64,000 nt of DNA from Mermis nigrescens (GCA_036768485.1 JAVLUZ010000004.1:1552497-1616496); one strand, 5' to 3'; shown: positions 21,401 through 36,400, counted from the first letter of the stretch. Numbers and translations are program-made. The notes: generated from the sequence alone by a model not told the origin.

Positions 21401-24400
21401 ATCAACAACATGAATAAAGATGTATAATCGGGAAGAGCAAAGGCTTATTCTCGATTTTGTAATTCGTAAGATTAAACTGTGCAAAATTTTTAAAATCTAA
21501 ATCTAAACTTTTCAAATTATTCCTAAACTTATTCAAAGTACAATCAATGTTGAGATGATTTAAATTAATATATGTAGGTGTAACCAGGCCCGTATCCAGG
21601 CATCGGCCAAGGCAAGGGGGCCAACATCAATTGGTTTATATCTCGGAAAATTCGTCAGGATAGCTCGCAAAAACCGCATTTTTCGACGTTTTTCGGCATG
21701 CTCTATCCGCTGAGATCATACAATTCGAAATTCTTTGAAAAATCTTTTTCATAGTCAAAAGACTATAAAGAAGTCATTTTTGGTCGCAGTTAAGCCAAAA
21801 TTAAGGAAAATAATCTACAATCCGGCGCGAAGCGCCAAAAATTTAAAGATTTTGTGACAAAGACATGCGATTTTTCCATCTTTCCGTGCACTACGAGGGT
21901 TATTCCATAAGTCTTGAGCCTTAAAACCAATTTTACTTGGAAACTTACAAAATTTTCACAGCTTTTCAAAATACTCTCCATTTGCTGCAATACAAAGTTT
22001 CATGCGATAAAACCAGTTTTCAAAGCAGCTACAGTAATCCGTAGGCGTCATGCTAATAATCTCCTTTTCAAAAGACGAAACAGCACTGTCAATTGAGTCA
22101 AATCGAATCCCTTTCAGCTTTGACTTAATTTTTGGAAACAAAAAGAAATCGCAAGGAGCTAGGTCAGGTGAATAAGGCGGATGAGGTAACAATTGAATAT
22201 TATTCTGTTCCAAAAAGTCAATTGTCTGAGCTGCGGTGTGAGCGCTTGCATTGTCATGGTGCAGAAACAGTTTGTGAAGCGATGTCTAAAATTAGTTTAA
22301 ACAGAATTGCTTCCTTATTAGCTTTGAGGCTCAGGACTTATGGAATGACCCTCGTATCTTACCTTTCAAACAATTTTTTCCGGTTAGGGGGGGGCGGTCG
22401 CCTCCACCTCTGCCCCCCAATGTCGAAAATGAGCAAGAGACTGAATGGTAAATAAAAGAAGTCTTTGTTTAGATCACCATGCAAACACCGGCATACCATT
22501 TAACTAAACTTTCGATTTTTTCCACTTCCGTCTTCAATAATTTAAATTTAAAATAGAACTTTACAATTTGAACAGAAAGTTGAGTCAATTCCAGTCTCAA
22601 TAAATTACATATACACACACATGCAGAGAATTCGAAATATAATGAAAAGTTACGTTTGTTTTATTGCGAGAAAAAGCTTAAAAATGTTACGGTTTTATAC
22701 CTCACTTAGGGGTAACTCCAATCCGCATACTTGGCAGAAAAAACGGAACGTGTGTCATTGTCATTACAAAAAGCATATATTAAATTATGTACGTTTTGTT
22801 GCCCAATTTTTGACGCTCCCTTTCTCGCATATGCTTTTCAATCTCCTTTTCCTGTCTAACTTGCAAGCAGCGTTTTTGAATCTGCTCAACAAACCATTCT
22901 TCCTTTTTTGTTTTTATAATTTCAATAGCAGTTTTCATCAGACGTTCCCTGATCAAGTTGACCATTTCTTTCTGTTCTATCCAACCTTCATGCGTCAATA
23001 AAATGGACTTGCTCCCGACTGCACGTCCACGACCTATTATCAACGAATGGTTGGAAGCATACGTGAGCAGTAAGAAAATTCTGGGGGGGTGCAAGATTTT
23101 TTGAAGGTCAAAACGTGGTCTTAAAAATGGTGGTATGGCGATAAAAACATCATTTTTCGACGTTTCTCATCAAGCACTATCCATTGGCAGCGAAAAATTG
23201 CGAAAAAAACGAAAAAAAATTTCAAAAATTGAATTCTGGGGGGGGGTATTTTGATTTCTGGGGGAATGGATTTTGGTTTCTGGGGGGTGCATACCCCCCA
23301 AACCCCCACGCCCAGGTGTGGTTGGAAGCAACCAGAATTCAAAAAATGCTAAGCAGTATTTTAGTCCTATTCACACGACGAGGAAGTTTTATTTAAGCAT
23401 TCATGTAACAGTGTGATGGAGGATACCCCACCCAAAGTCGGTCGTCCCCCATCCTCCAAAGACAGAAATTTTTGACCCACGTCTCTGATTTTTGGCAAAA
23501 ACTTAGGTTTTTAGCCATTTTTAAATGTTTTTTTGTCATTTTAAGCCAGAACTTGAAGGTGATTATGCCCCTTCTTGGATTGGCTGACTACCCCATCTAA
23601 AATTTTGAGCTGTTACATGTCTGCACAATCATATAAGAAATAAAAATCAGCTGTAAGGAACCACACTTAGGCGATAGTCCATCCAACTTTATCCACGTGA
23701 CGGGCTAGCAGCACCAGAACTCTATTTGGACAGGCTCATTCTTTATTAAAAAAGTAGGAAACCGTTAAAAAACAAACAGATCATTTTCACCCATTTTTAT
23801 TTAAATCTGACTTCTTAGGGCATCAATCAATCTTTCAGAAATAAGAACCCATATTTGGACGGGCTAAAACTTTGGTTGTCGCCAGGGTATGGATGGAGCA
23901 GTATTGCACTATTAATTCATTTAAAAATAACTTTTTCATTAGACTAGAAATTTGTCCAGTATTTCAAAATCAGGTTGAAAAGGAATAGGGATGAAAAGAA
24001 TTCCCCATGAATTTTGGGTGAAGCAATGTTCATTGCGAATAAGTCTAATTTTTGGCATTTTAAGAAACGATTTGGAGTTTTTTTTCAAAAACGACGATTT
24101 TATTCGGTTACCCTACTTTTGAATTTTAATGTACGCGCATCTTTATGTACATAGTAGTAGCGTTGGGGAAAGACATAGACACATGGGAAATCTAGCAGAA
24201 AAACACTCAATAACTTCTTTTCTAACTATGTGTACAAAAATGCTTGTTCATTCACTTGTATAAATGAACACTAAAATATTCCAAAGTAAGACTGATATAT
24301 TTAAAACAGCCGCAAAATAATCCAATTAAAGGGAAGTTCCAAATAAGAAAGCTATTAATACTGAATGATACAAAAAAATTAAATATGAGATGAATATACC

Positions 24401-27400
24401 TATAGTCTACTACACGAAAGCTTGTGCACGGGAATCAATTTTCAGTGCTCCAAGCGAGCAAACTTTGTATGCTTATTAATTGCAATGCACAGTATAGCGA
24501 TGGTTACTTCATTTCAAATCGTTTTTGTAATCGATTTACATCGAATCAAAAATTGTGATCCTGCTCAATGTTTCGTGAAACAGACTATAATTATCATTTG
24601 CAATTTTTTTCAACTTATCCTGTTTACGTTTGATCTTCGGAAATTAAGGTAAATAAACATGTATGAATGTAATTATATAAAGTATATACGCTTTGTACAG
24701 ACAAACCTTAGGTTAAAAGAGGTATTTTTCTAATTTAATTATGATTCGTTTTATGTATTTCCCTATGTTGTATACAGGTTATCTTTAAATCAGAGAGCTT
24801 CGGAAATCGATTCAGCGAATAACAAAAATTATCATTAGCTTCTCTGATTCAAGGAAGTTTTTGTTTTATAACGCCACATTGATCAACGCATTTCTTCATT
24901 TATTATAAATAACTGTTGATGAATTGAACTCTGGCATTCGATCAAATCGATTTCGAAGCGCATTATTTGAATAAAAAAATAGTTCTCGGTTTTATATGTA
25001 CAACTATCTACATAAATAAATCTAAAAGCGTCGAATCACGCTTCGATTGCGAGCTTTTTAATCGCATAATAATCGCTATAGCGTTGAATGCGCATCGATG
25101 CTAATCTACATGTGAACGTAAAAATAGCAAAAAAAGTCCTTCACTTTTTACACAATAAATCACTTAACTTTTTCGTGCATTAGCAAAGCCAAGGTTTATT
25201 TCGTTGCATATACTCGTGATCCATCAATGCTATATATGCATTAATCGTGACTCATTCGAAGGTTTTGCAACAACTACCGTTTATTCACACATATGTAAAT
25301 GTTGTTACATACAATTTTAATATCCCTTGATTGAAGCATATCAACCAGTTTAATAATAAAAAAATAGTCAGACCTGCAAAGCATGGGAATTTTGAGGGGA
25401 TGAGGGGTGGAATTTTGAGGGGATGGGGGTGGAATTTAGAAGTATCTTTTTTGGGCCCAAAACTGGTAGGTACGCGTCAAAAACATCGTTTTTCGGACGA
25501 TGTTCTATCTTTCTAGACATAAAACAAAGAAATTTGAAAAAAAACAACAAAAAATCGAACAAATTGAACAAGATATATTCAAAACATAAGTGTATGGCGC
25601 GAAGCGCCGAAAATTTGACACTTCCAGGCAAATAGATAGCTAAAAACGCTTTAAAAAGCACCTTTTCCACGAATTTTTGAAAAATTTTTAAAAACTTTCG
25701 AAAAATCGCGAATTCTGGGGAGGGTGAAAAATTTCTGGGGGAGAGGGTGAAAATTTTCCTGGAAGGGGGTGAAAGTACCCAGATCCTGTATGGTAGTAGT
25801 CATGGATAAATACATATATGCAAATTACACTAGAAAACATATATTATAAACAAATACAAAAACACAGGAATAATTTGATATTAATAATAAAAAAATTATC
25901 GCAAAAACATCGCTACCCGGAAAATTCTGATGAATTCAAAATATGCCATTCAACAAAATTTGATCCAGAATGGGGCGGAATGGAGTGGAAGTCAACTTTT
26001 TCGAATTGCAGTATATGCCCAAACCGACGACGCTCTCAATCTAAGCAGCCTACTGTATCATAATTTAATTCAAATTGTTTTTAGAAAAAACAGCGAACAA
26101 AACAGTTAAGAATTTTCCACATTAAAACAAGAAGTTCAAATTTTTCAGCAAAGTTCAAGTAATGAAATTTAGAGTTCGAGCATCCTGAAAGCTTTATGAG
26201 TAAAAATGTTTAAAATCCCAACAAAATAATTCTGACCTAAAACAGCAAAAATTTAAGCCTTAAAAGCAGGCGGGTGAATTATCACAAAACTTATCGCCAA
26301 GTCAGCGTTGTCATATGAACGAGTACATGCCATACCTTTTAATCAACCCGTTTGCTGCTCAATTATAAAACGTTGCATACATATTTAGATATGTACACAC
26401 ATTTACAGCAGTGTTTTTTGTACAAGGTCCGTTTGTACATGTACAAAGATGGTTCCTAAAAGTCTTTGTACATTTTGTACACACAAATTTCTGGGTACTA
26501 TAACATGGTACAGTACCAATTTTAGCGTGGCAAAAACAGAGTTGTCCGACCTTTGGTAGTGTATTTCAGCTAATTTCTGGGTTTCTGAGGGCAAAAATCA
26601 CTAATAATCGTCTCAAAACGACGCGGAGCGCCGAAAAATTTGACATTTTTGTTTTCAAAATGCAATTTCCGACATTATGAAGATATATAATAGAACACAC
26701 AATTATTCATTCGGGCGCGAAGCGCCGAAAATTTTCGTGAATTTCAATCCTTTTTCTGCAGTTTTTGCCTTCCCAAAAATCTTTGTACATGTACAAAGAC
26801 GGTGCCCAAAAATCTTTGTACATCGGGAAAAATCTTTGCCGAATACGAAAAACACCGATTTACAGTGCCTGTATTTTTGTCTATGAAAATTTATTGCTAG
26901 TTTCAAATCAACATCATGTTTGTTGCTTCAGTTTAAAGCGCTTTGGTAATCGATTTACATCAATTCAAGAATTGCCATTCATGTGAATGGTTTCTTGAAA
27001 GAAACAATCAATCGTACCTCTTCGTTGCACCAGAGCGATTTCATTAGTCACGTGATTATATTTGATGACTAGGTTGCATTTCGCGATATCCAAACCTTCT
27101 TCGGCTACAGTAGTCGCGACTAGAACTTTGTGAAAACCACTCTTGAATTTTTCAACGCAATCTTTTTGCTCGGCATCCGTTTGGCCTTAACATGTCATAT
27201 CAATTTTCAAAATAAAATAGAATAGCAAAAACGAGGAAAGGCTTTTAGAGCAAATATTCGGATTACATTATAGAAATAATAATAAGAAAATATAAGACTC
27301 CTGATTCGAATTCATTTCCTCCCATATCAAAAAATCAGCAACACTTTATTTTATATATTTACAATGGATTTCTTATATTTTCAATGAATTCTCCACTCGA

Positions 27401-30400
27401 AGATGTGCGTAATTTTTAAAAAGGACTTCAACTCTGTTTTTTCTAAAAAAAGCTCGAAAAATAACAAACTTTTTCGTTAGGAATGGAAAGCGTTCTAATT
27501 TACTTTAAAATTTAAAAAATATTAAAAAGGCTGAAAGATCACTTTTTCTAAAAAAAGATAGGCAAGGTAAGGACGAATGCAGGACAATCTATTCCGCAAG
27601 TGCTGTTGTTATAAAAAATAAGAATCATTCATATACATGACCTTGTGCGAGATCAGCCCCCGCAAAGTTTTTCACCCTCGCAAAAATATTTTCACCCCCA
27701 GAATTCACGATTTGAAAAGTTTTTAGCAATCTTTTCATTGACTAGTGTCAGTTTTTTCGGTGCTTCGCGCCAAACAGTCATTTTTGACTGAATTTTGTTA
27801 TAATTTCATCGAATTTTTCTTTAGAAAAATTTTATGTCCTTATAGGCTGAGTAAAGTATTGTATCGCCAGAAAAGCCCAAAAATGATGTTCGTGACGCGT
27901 ATATCCATCCTTTTTGAACCCGAAAAGGGCACGTAAGGAAAAATTTTAGTTCAATTCCCAAAAAATTCTCATGCTTTGCACGCATCTAACCATCATCGGT
28001 GGGCGCCACCAAAGTTCTAATGTGGGGTGCAAAATTTTTCAAAGGTCGAAAAACGGCCTTAAGAATGGTGGTATGGCTGGAAAGACACCATTTTTCAACG
28101 TTTCTCATCCAGCACTATCCATTGGCATAAAAAAATTGCGAACAAAAAACATAAAATTTCAAAAATTGAATTCTGGTAGGGGGTTATTTTGGTTTCTGGA
28201 AGAGGCATACCCCCATGCCCAGGTATGCTAACCATCCCTTGTCAACAAAGAAAGGTTCAGCTAGTCCAAGTATGAGCTCTCAAAGGTTGGCCGGTCCCTA
28301 TATTTAGTTTCGGCTAAAAATGGGTGAAAAGTGATTTCGTTTGATTTTACGGCTGTTTTTTCCATTTTTTGAAAATCAGGCCGCCCAATGGACCCTTCAG
28401 ACGGTCCAGTATTTGAGCCAGCTCGTTTTATGGATAAGACGAGCTGTGAAGCAGCTGTCATCAGAACGATGAACCGACACACGATTATATGAACGACATT
28501 CTCTCAAATAAAGCACATTTAGAAAAATTAAATTCATTCAGAAAATTCTAACCTCCCAGTTCTTTTCTCGAATTCAATCCGGTCAGGTGACCCGCATTTA
28601 GAAACTTAAGCGATTCGTCCGAATTTATGAAACGCTCAACGGCCAAAGCCAACTCGCGAGTGCGAACAAAGATTAATGACCGAGAATCTGGCTTATCCTT
28701 ATGTTCTTCAATGAGGACTCGCTTCAAATTATCGACTATTTGCTTTGGGGGATCCGTACTAGCTATGAGCTTAAATCTTTTTTGTAGAGCTAAAGTGAAA
28801 AAAGTCAGGATGAAATGTGATTACACAGATAAAATACAAACATTGCTACGATCAATTGATATACAAAAAATAAGGAAACTAAAGAATAAATTATGAAATA
28901 AAAAATGAAATCAGCATCGGCCATACCATAGGTGCATAACGTAAGGGTCGGTAGGGAGGTTTAATATATCCAAAATAATAAGTTTACCGTTCACGATTTA
29001 TTTGCTGTTTTAACGATCTAAATGGTCAAATAGCCTATGTAACGTTTTTCCGTGGTAATATCGCATTTTACAAGCATTTTCAGTCCATTTTACCGCATTA
29101 TGTCACTTTAAACACTAAAAATGCGAAAATTTATCAATTTTGAGCGCTTTCTGACTGAAAAGTACTTAAAACTTCTAATCTGGCGCGAAGCGCCTGAAAA
29201 TTTTTGACGTTTTTATTGCTTTTCACTTCGAAAATGGTGTAAAAAACGTTCCATCAGCTCAAAATCGGCGGACAGTACCTGTCGGGTTAACCCTTCAGGG
29301 AGGTAATACCCCCTCACCCCTATGTTTATATATGATATGCACATATTTTTTGATTTACAATGATATTTTGCGCTTTTTTATAAAAAAGTTTCAAAAATTT
29401 TAAATTTTTTCGCATCAGAAATGATTTTGCCTATCAAAAGAAGACGAAAAACTGCTGATTTACGCATTATTAATTGACGGATTCTTCAAAACAATTTCCG
29501 ACACAATTAGAAAAATGTGGGGTTCCGCGCCCCACTCAACCGTCAGAAAATCCAGGATACACCAATAGGTCTAGGCGATTCTCCACTTCAAATGACGAAC
29601 AGAATGATAAAAAGAATTGCGATTTTATAATAAGTATAACGAGTAGTCAGTCCTAGGGTAACAACAATTCTGAATTTGATCGATTTTCCATTGCCATTAC
29701 CTTTCGGTTTACACTTTTGTAGACACCACTTTTTTGATTACTTACAACGGAAAAAGTTGCTACCTAGTGATGTTAATTAGTAAATTTCATAGTGAAACGT
29801 CAATCTGAAATTTTTTTGAAAGTAATATTTTAATAGCATCTTTATCCTATTTCTTAATGTCCTTGTAACCACAGTCATAAATATAACAGGGAGGATAGGG
29901 GGATCCCCCGCCCAAAGTCGGACGTCCCAGCCAGAATATTTTTGACTCCCCGATTTTTGGCAAAAATTGAATTTTTCGGCCGTTTTTAGACCGTTTTTGG
30001 CCAAAAATTGGAGGTAATTCAACGCCCCTCCCCTAAAGATAGCTGGGACCTCCTCCCAAAATTTTGAGCCGTTACATGTATGATCATAGTCGTCAATTTT
30101 ATTGTTTGCTTTAATTCAGTCTTGTGAGTTTTTCATCACGTTACACTTTAATTGCGTTAGTATACTACAAAAAAGCGGAGTTCACAAAAACTCGTTGCAT
30201 TAATCGAATTCTAAAACTCTTATGCCACAAAGTTAACATTCTTGTAGACAAAGCTTTTACTATCAAATGATATAATCCGCATAACTCTGAGAAAACAGGA
30301 CGAAAGTTATAACCCACGTACATCCGATCGCCCTGGATCACACAATGAGGGTTTTTGCATATATATGTATAAGCTTCTGAGAGACCATAGGCACTGAGAT

Positions 30401-33400
30401 TCTTTCTCATTGCTTTTTTGAGGATTTCACATGATCTGGCAAGTCAACTTGTACCAAAAATGTATTCGAAGCTGAGAACTCCCATTTTCGCTTCAAGACC
30501 CGCACATGCTTTACGGAAAGTTGCAAGTCAGGTGCAATTTCTAACTGTGCAATGCAACTTTTCAATGACCCAGCCAGACAGGAAATTTACACCAAGAACA
30601 GCATTGTTCATGTGATCAAATGCAAAACATGCACTTTGTATGTTTACTGTGTGTGATCGAAGATCACACGGTTGGGTGAAAAATGGAATATGGGAACATG
30701 GGAAGACGAGGGATGAGGAAGAGTTTATGTCCCCTTTTTTGCGTTGTGTGACGACCTTTCCCGATTGTAACTTAACAAAAAGTGATGTTTACAAAAGTGT
30801 AAAACAAAACCGCAATAGAAAGAGTATATAAATTAATAAAACTGCAAGTTTGTTGTCCAATATTTGTTCTTTTAAAAAACTTTACTTCTTGCGTTACGTT
30901 TAACACACCTTTACTTATGATCAAAACATTTTCTACCATTGATTGGGCCACCCTTTACACGTGCAACTAATACGCTCACATGTGTATGCGAGCAGGCTAC
31001 GACATTTATTAAGGTAGTATACAGCGCATAAAATTTTGATCCACTTTGAACTTCATTAAATTATCCATTCCCGTTTATTTTATCCATTTCAATAAAAAAC
31101 ATTGCAAGATACACTTACAAGCGTAAAAAAGAAAGTTTTCATTTACGTACACACATGCATATTAAGGGGGTATTCCCCTATGAACCTTGACCTTTGAAAA
31201 GTATATCCCTATATCCCTCAGGTCATTTGAACCAAAAGCTATTGCTCACATAATAAAAAACATCAAGTGACGTCTAGTCATGGGCGTACGCAGAGGATTC
31301 GGAAGAGGGCGGCCGCCCACCCCCTTAGCACAAAAATAATTTTGGAGACTTACGATAAGGCGTAAAAAATAATGGAAATTGGCATTTTTTCATCAAAGAA
31401 ACTCAAAATTTTCAGCACCTCGTGCAGTAGGATCATTATTTTCTATAAGTTTTTCACAAGCGCGGTCAAAAAACGTCGCTTTTTATAGCCATATAGCCAT
31501 ACTAGAAGAAAACAAAATTTTTTTCTCGAAAAGATTGAATTTTAGGAGCTAACTGGATAGAACATATTCAGCAACGTCAAAAAATGTACTTTATTTTGTG
31601 CCGCGGCGAATATATCCCAGAATATATGGCCACCAATTTCGGACCGCCCCCCACAGGAAATGGGGAAAAATGTTCGACCTTACGTGCATCATACGTACAC
31701 ACCATGGGTGTGCAGCACCAAAATTCTAGGGGGAGGTGCAAGATTTTTCAAGATCAGAAGATGGCCTTAAAAATGGTGGTATGACGAAAAAACACCATTT
31801 TTCAACGTTTCTCATCAAGCACTATCCATTGGCATCAAAAAATTGCGAAAAAAACAAAAAAAAATCAAAAATTGAATTATGGGGGGTATTTTGGTTTCGG
31901 AGGGGTATTCGGCCATCTGGGGGGTGCATACCCCCGAACCTCCCCACGTGTGGTACACACATGCATATAAACAAAAAATAAATATACTAACACTCCAGAT
32001 AAAAGTTCACTAAATTCTTATCCAGGTCTGATCGTTGCTTCAATATTTTTATAGCGTACTCGTCCTCAAGGTATTTGACAGCAAAACTCGTTGGCACGAG
32101 CGCGTTAATTTCCAAGGATTTGTGATAAATCTACACACATTTACACATGACAGTAGGCTGAATCGAATAATAGTTACCCCACTTTATTGCTACACAATTT
32201 TCCGAAAATTTCTAGCATACGTATACTTTTGCTCGGTTTTTCCAAAGATTCACAGATGGAATCAGAAATATCCAGCAATAGTGATTTAAACGCGTAATAC
32301 ATATGACCATACATGTATATATGCAACAGGGGAGGGGATTCCCTTCACCAAGTGTTCGTAGTCCCCCATTCCTCCGAAGTCAGAGAAATTTTGACCCTCC
32401 GATTTTAGGCGAAAACTTGCGTTTTCTTTTCGACCATTTTAAAGCACTTTTTGCCATTTTGGCCAAAAATTGAAGGTCAACCCCATCAGTTTTTTGCCAA
32501 AAATCGCAAAAAGCACTTTAAAATGGTCGAATAGAAAACGCAAGTTTTCGCCTAAAATTGAGGTGAGTCACCTAACTATCAATAGTGTTATTTGGTCATA
32601 ACTTCTTCAATATTAGTCCAATCTTGATGAAACTTTGACAATTTATAACACGTCCAATAGCATTGTAAACTTTTAAATTTCATTAGAATTGAATCATTAC
32701 AGCTTTTGCAACAACAATTTTGTAACTGGCACTTTCTAATCAGATTTTGCTTTCTTGATTTTTTTAAGTCTTTAAACTTTTCAAATTTCGTTTTATCCGG
32801 TTTTTATACTTATCAAGCTAAATTAAATGGCAGTTGTAACTTAATGACTAATAAAGTCAACATAATTAACACCTAGAGAAGTAAAAAAATTGGATGGAAC
32901 AAAATTCGAAAAATTTATTGACTTAAAAAAACAGGAAAACAAGAATTGATTCAAAAGTATCAATCACAAAAATTGTTATTGTTAAAGCTGTAATGGTCCA
33001 TTTTCACTGCAACTTTAAAATTCATAATGCTACTGGACGTGTTATAAACTGTTAAAGTTTATCGAGATTGGACAAATATTGAAGAATTTATGACCAAAGA
33101 ACACTATAGATAGTTAGGTGACTCACACTGTACTTACTTAGATTTGCAATCGAGCAAATCTAACCATGGACAGTGTTTTTTTTGTACAAGGTCCGTTTGT
33201 GCATGTATTCAAAGATGGTCCCTAAAAGTCTTTGTACATTTCGTACACACAAATTTTTGGGTACTATATGGTACAGTAGCGATTTTAGTGTGGCAAAAAC
33301 AGAGTTGTTCGACCTTTGGTTACGTATTTTAGCAATTTCTAGGTTTCTGAGGGCAAAAATCAGTAATAATCGTCTCAAAACGGCGCGGCGCCGAAAAATT

Positions 33401-36400
33401 TGGCATTTTTCCTTTCAAAATGCAATTTTTGAATTTATAAAGATATATAGAACACACAATTGCTCATTCCGGCGCGGAGCGCCGAGAATTTTAGCGAATT
33501 TCGAACCTTTTTTGCAGTTTTAGTCTTCCAAAAAATCTTTGTACATGTACGAAGACGGTCCCCAGAAGTCTTTGTACATCGCGAAAAATCTTTGCCGAAT
33601 ACAAAAAAAACCGTGACCATGGATCGAAAAAACTCGCGGTCAAAAATTTTCACTCTTAATTGAAAGCTTGACGTCTGTGGCAAGAATTATGTAATAAAGG
33701 CTGAAAGATTGACGTGCTGCGGGAAATTCGGGTAATTAAAGAAGAATTTTGCTTAGCAAATAAGAAATATTTTTCATCGCAGTAATCGAAACATCCAGAG
33801 CTCAATTAAATAGCAGTATCGACAGTACAGCAATAGAAAAATGCTTACAATAGAAAAACTCTTAAGGCTTCAAGAACTGGGAACCGCTGCTTTTTTGTAC
33901 GAAAACTTCAATTTTTTGGGTACAATTACAAATCGGTCAAAAACTGCCTGTACTTTGTGCACATGCTTTACAAAAATCGCTCCAAAAATTTTCGCTTGAG
34001 CCTCAAAATCTTTGCCCCTTAAAACAACGGACTAGGAACGCATAAATTTATTCTATAATAAAGAATTTTGACAGCATAAACATAATAATGACATTAATGA
34101 TATTAGGTGCGTGCATCTGCGAATAACGCGAGGGATTTTATGCCACTAGTTTTTAATTGGATAAGCTGCTTTGAATGGCTCGCGTCTTTCACATCATTAT
34201 TTTGCTCATCGTTCAAGTGATGTTAATTTTAAAATTATTTTTCATTATTTGCACAATTTTTAATTTTTCAAAATTTTCGTCATTTCGTAATCCTAATTGG
34301 ATATCAAGGTGAGAACAGCAACAGCAATAAAAATTGCGACTTAATTCTAAACAATTAGAATTAATGTTTAATTGAAAATCAAAAATGAGTACCAAAAAAA
34401 TTTAACTTCGAAAAATTGCAACAAAGCTCACGATCAAATGTTCTAGCAAAGTGATAAATTTCCTCTTTGTGGACGCATCACTGATTAGGGGGCCATAGTG
34501 GAACCAACCGTAGAGCCACGACGTATACATGGCCGACCATCTTTTTTCCGGCGGTTGGACGCTAACCTCTTTTGTCTTTTTAGCACCCGATTCTTCGAGT
34601 CTTTCTGGGAGAAAATATTGCTAGATTTAAGAAAATCATCTCCTAAACTTACTATATAAATGTAGTATGTACATACATATGTTTTATCATACATGTAATG
34701 GATCAAAATGTTGAATAGGGGGTCCCCGGCCGTTCTTAAGAAGGGAAAGGGGTTAACAACCTCCAATTTTTGGTCAAAAAAGTCAAAAAACACTTAAAAA
34801 CGGCCAACAAATTTTTTTCAAGAATCGGGGGCGAGGGTCAAAAATTTTCTGGCTTTGGAGGGATTAACCTTGGGAATTGGCTTTAGAGGGATTAACCTCG
34901 CAATCTTGGGAAACTATGCCCCACCCAACTTTATGTGGGGCACAGCTTCCCAAGGTCGTAAGTTCAGGGGGCGAAATCCCAAAATTTAGATTTCCAAGCC
35001 TTTTTTGCAGGCCTAATGCGAATAATGGTTGAAACATCGTATACCAAATGTTTTAAGGTGAAAAACTGCATTTTTTAGTACTTCTTAACTAATTCTTACT
35101 CGTTCCGTCACTTTTGTAAGTAAAAATATAAGAATTCATCGAAAACTTTGACTTTTAAGACCATTTCAACTTCATTCTAGGTATATTTTATGGGTAAACA
35201 AAACAGAAATGTACTAGTCGGCGCGAAGAGCCGGAAAATTTTAAACATCTTTGCTACTTTCGTTTTTAAAAATCCGTCTGGCAGTGACTAGAGTCTTGGA
35301 CCCTGAGGTAGGGATAATACCTTTCTCACCCCTTCTATAAGAATATGTGGGTGGGGGATCCCTCCACACTCTCTTAAATATATGACCTTTTCCTTTAATT
35401 CGAAGATTATAGACATATTCCTCAAATTCAAGAACTTTTATTCATTTCAGTAAAAGGCCCGCTCACCAACAACCGACGCCCAAAATTTCAGGCCGCCACA
35501 TGTGAGTGAGTCTTAAAGGTTCTTCGTGTGAAGTATAACAAAAGCTAGTTACAAGCGTACCCATAATAATCAGTAACATTATGCGAACCGATCCACCCAA
35601 AATCGACTGTCTCATATTCCCCAAACTTTTTTACCGCCTTCAATTCTGGGCAAGAACCTACGATTTTAACCTTTTTCTAAAACCTTTTTTGACCATGGGG
35701 TGAGATGAAATGAGGTCTCAAAAAATGAGGGGCTTAGGCTTCAGGTACTGTCGAGCGTTTAAGACCCAAAAATGTATTTTCAGGCACTTTCGATATAATA
35801 AACTTCAAACGTAAATGCCAGATTTCACACCTATTTGATCACACAATTTAGATTTTATCCCTCCCTGACTACAGGGTGTTTATTCTATTCTCACTGGCCA
35901 CCCAAATTTTATGCTCCAAAAAAAGGACCGACTAACCAATTTTGAGCCGTTAAACGTATGCAGCGAGCATAGGCTACATCGGTGCATATGTATGTATGTT
36001 ACTATAATTTTGCCCTTTTCCATATTTCGCATTTTTATATGTACCTGCTATGGTATCCTTCTTTGCGACGTTTTACTATTGCGTTTACCTGAATAAGGTA
36101 CTATTATTATAACCGAGTACTCACTAAATATAGGCTGCAATTGCGCTTCGATTAGCCCCATAATTTTGATAATATTTCGCGATAGATCGTGATCTGCATG
36201 AGCGCTGCGGACGGAAATTATTTCTATAAGGAAGCAATTACATAAATGATGCGGAGAAATGTTGTATTTCAAATATAAAAAAACACGGGAAAATATCAAG
36301 ACGACATGAATTAAAGAAACAACATCTAACGCTACCACGCGACATCCGGGGAATGTTGCATATTACCTATAAGCAAATCAGGGCGGCAGAGGAAGCTCGA

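Larger units (their letters stand above)
21588..22440. mobile_element. Family E repeat carrying a mariner insertion
   Basis: Starts AGGCCCGTATCCAGGCATCG and contains the hairpin at 21824-21836. It ends in a GGGGGGCGG-rich block near 22385-22440. Similar starts occur near 31285, 38750, 42250 and 44670. Confidence 0.5.

Noticed and set aside
30165..30410. Minus-strand open frame with YHLI-like residues between RLR exons f and g
   Set aside because: Exons 31992-32130 and 28553-28789 already join in phase 1 and rebuild the expected helicase order. Adding this piece has no splice or homology support.
26703..33683. Repeated small open frames with [14 protein letters not shown] sequence
   Set aside because: They recur only because family D MITEs recur, and they contain no conserved domain.
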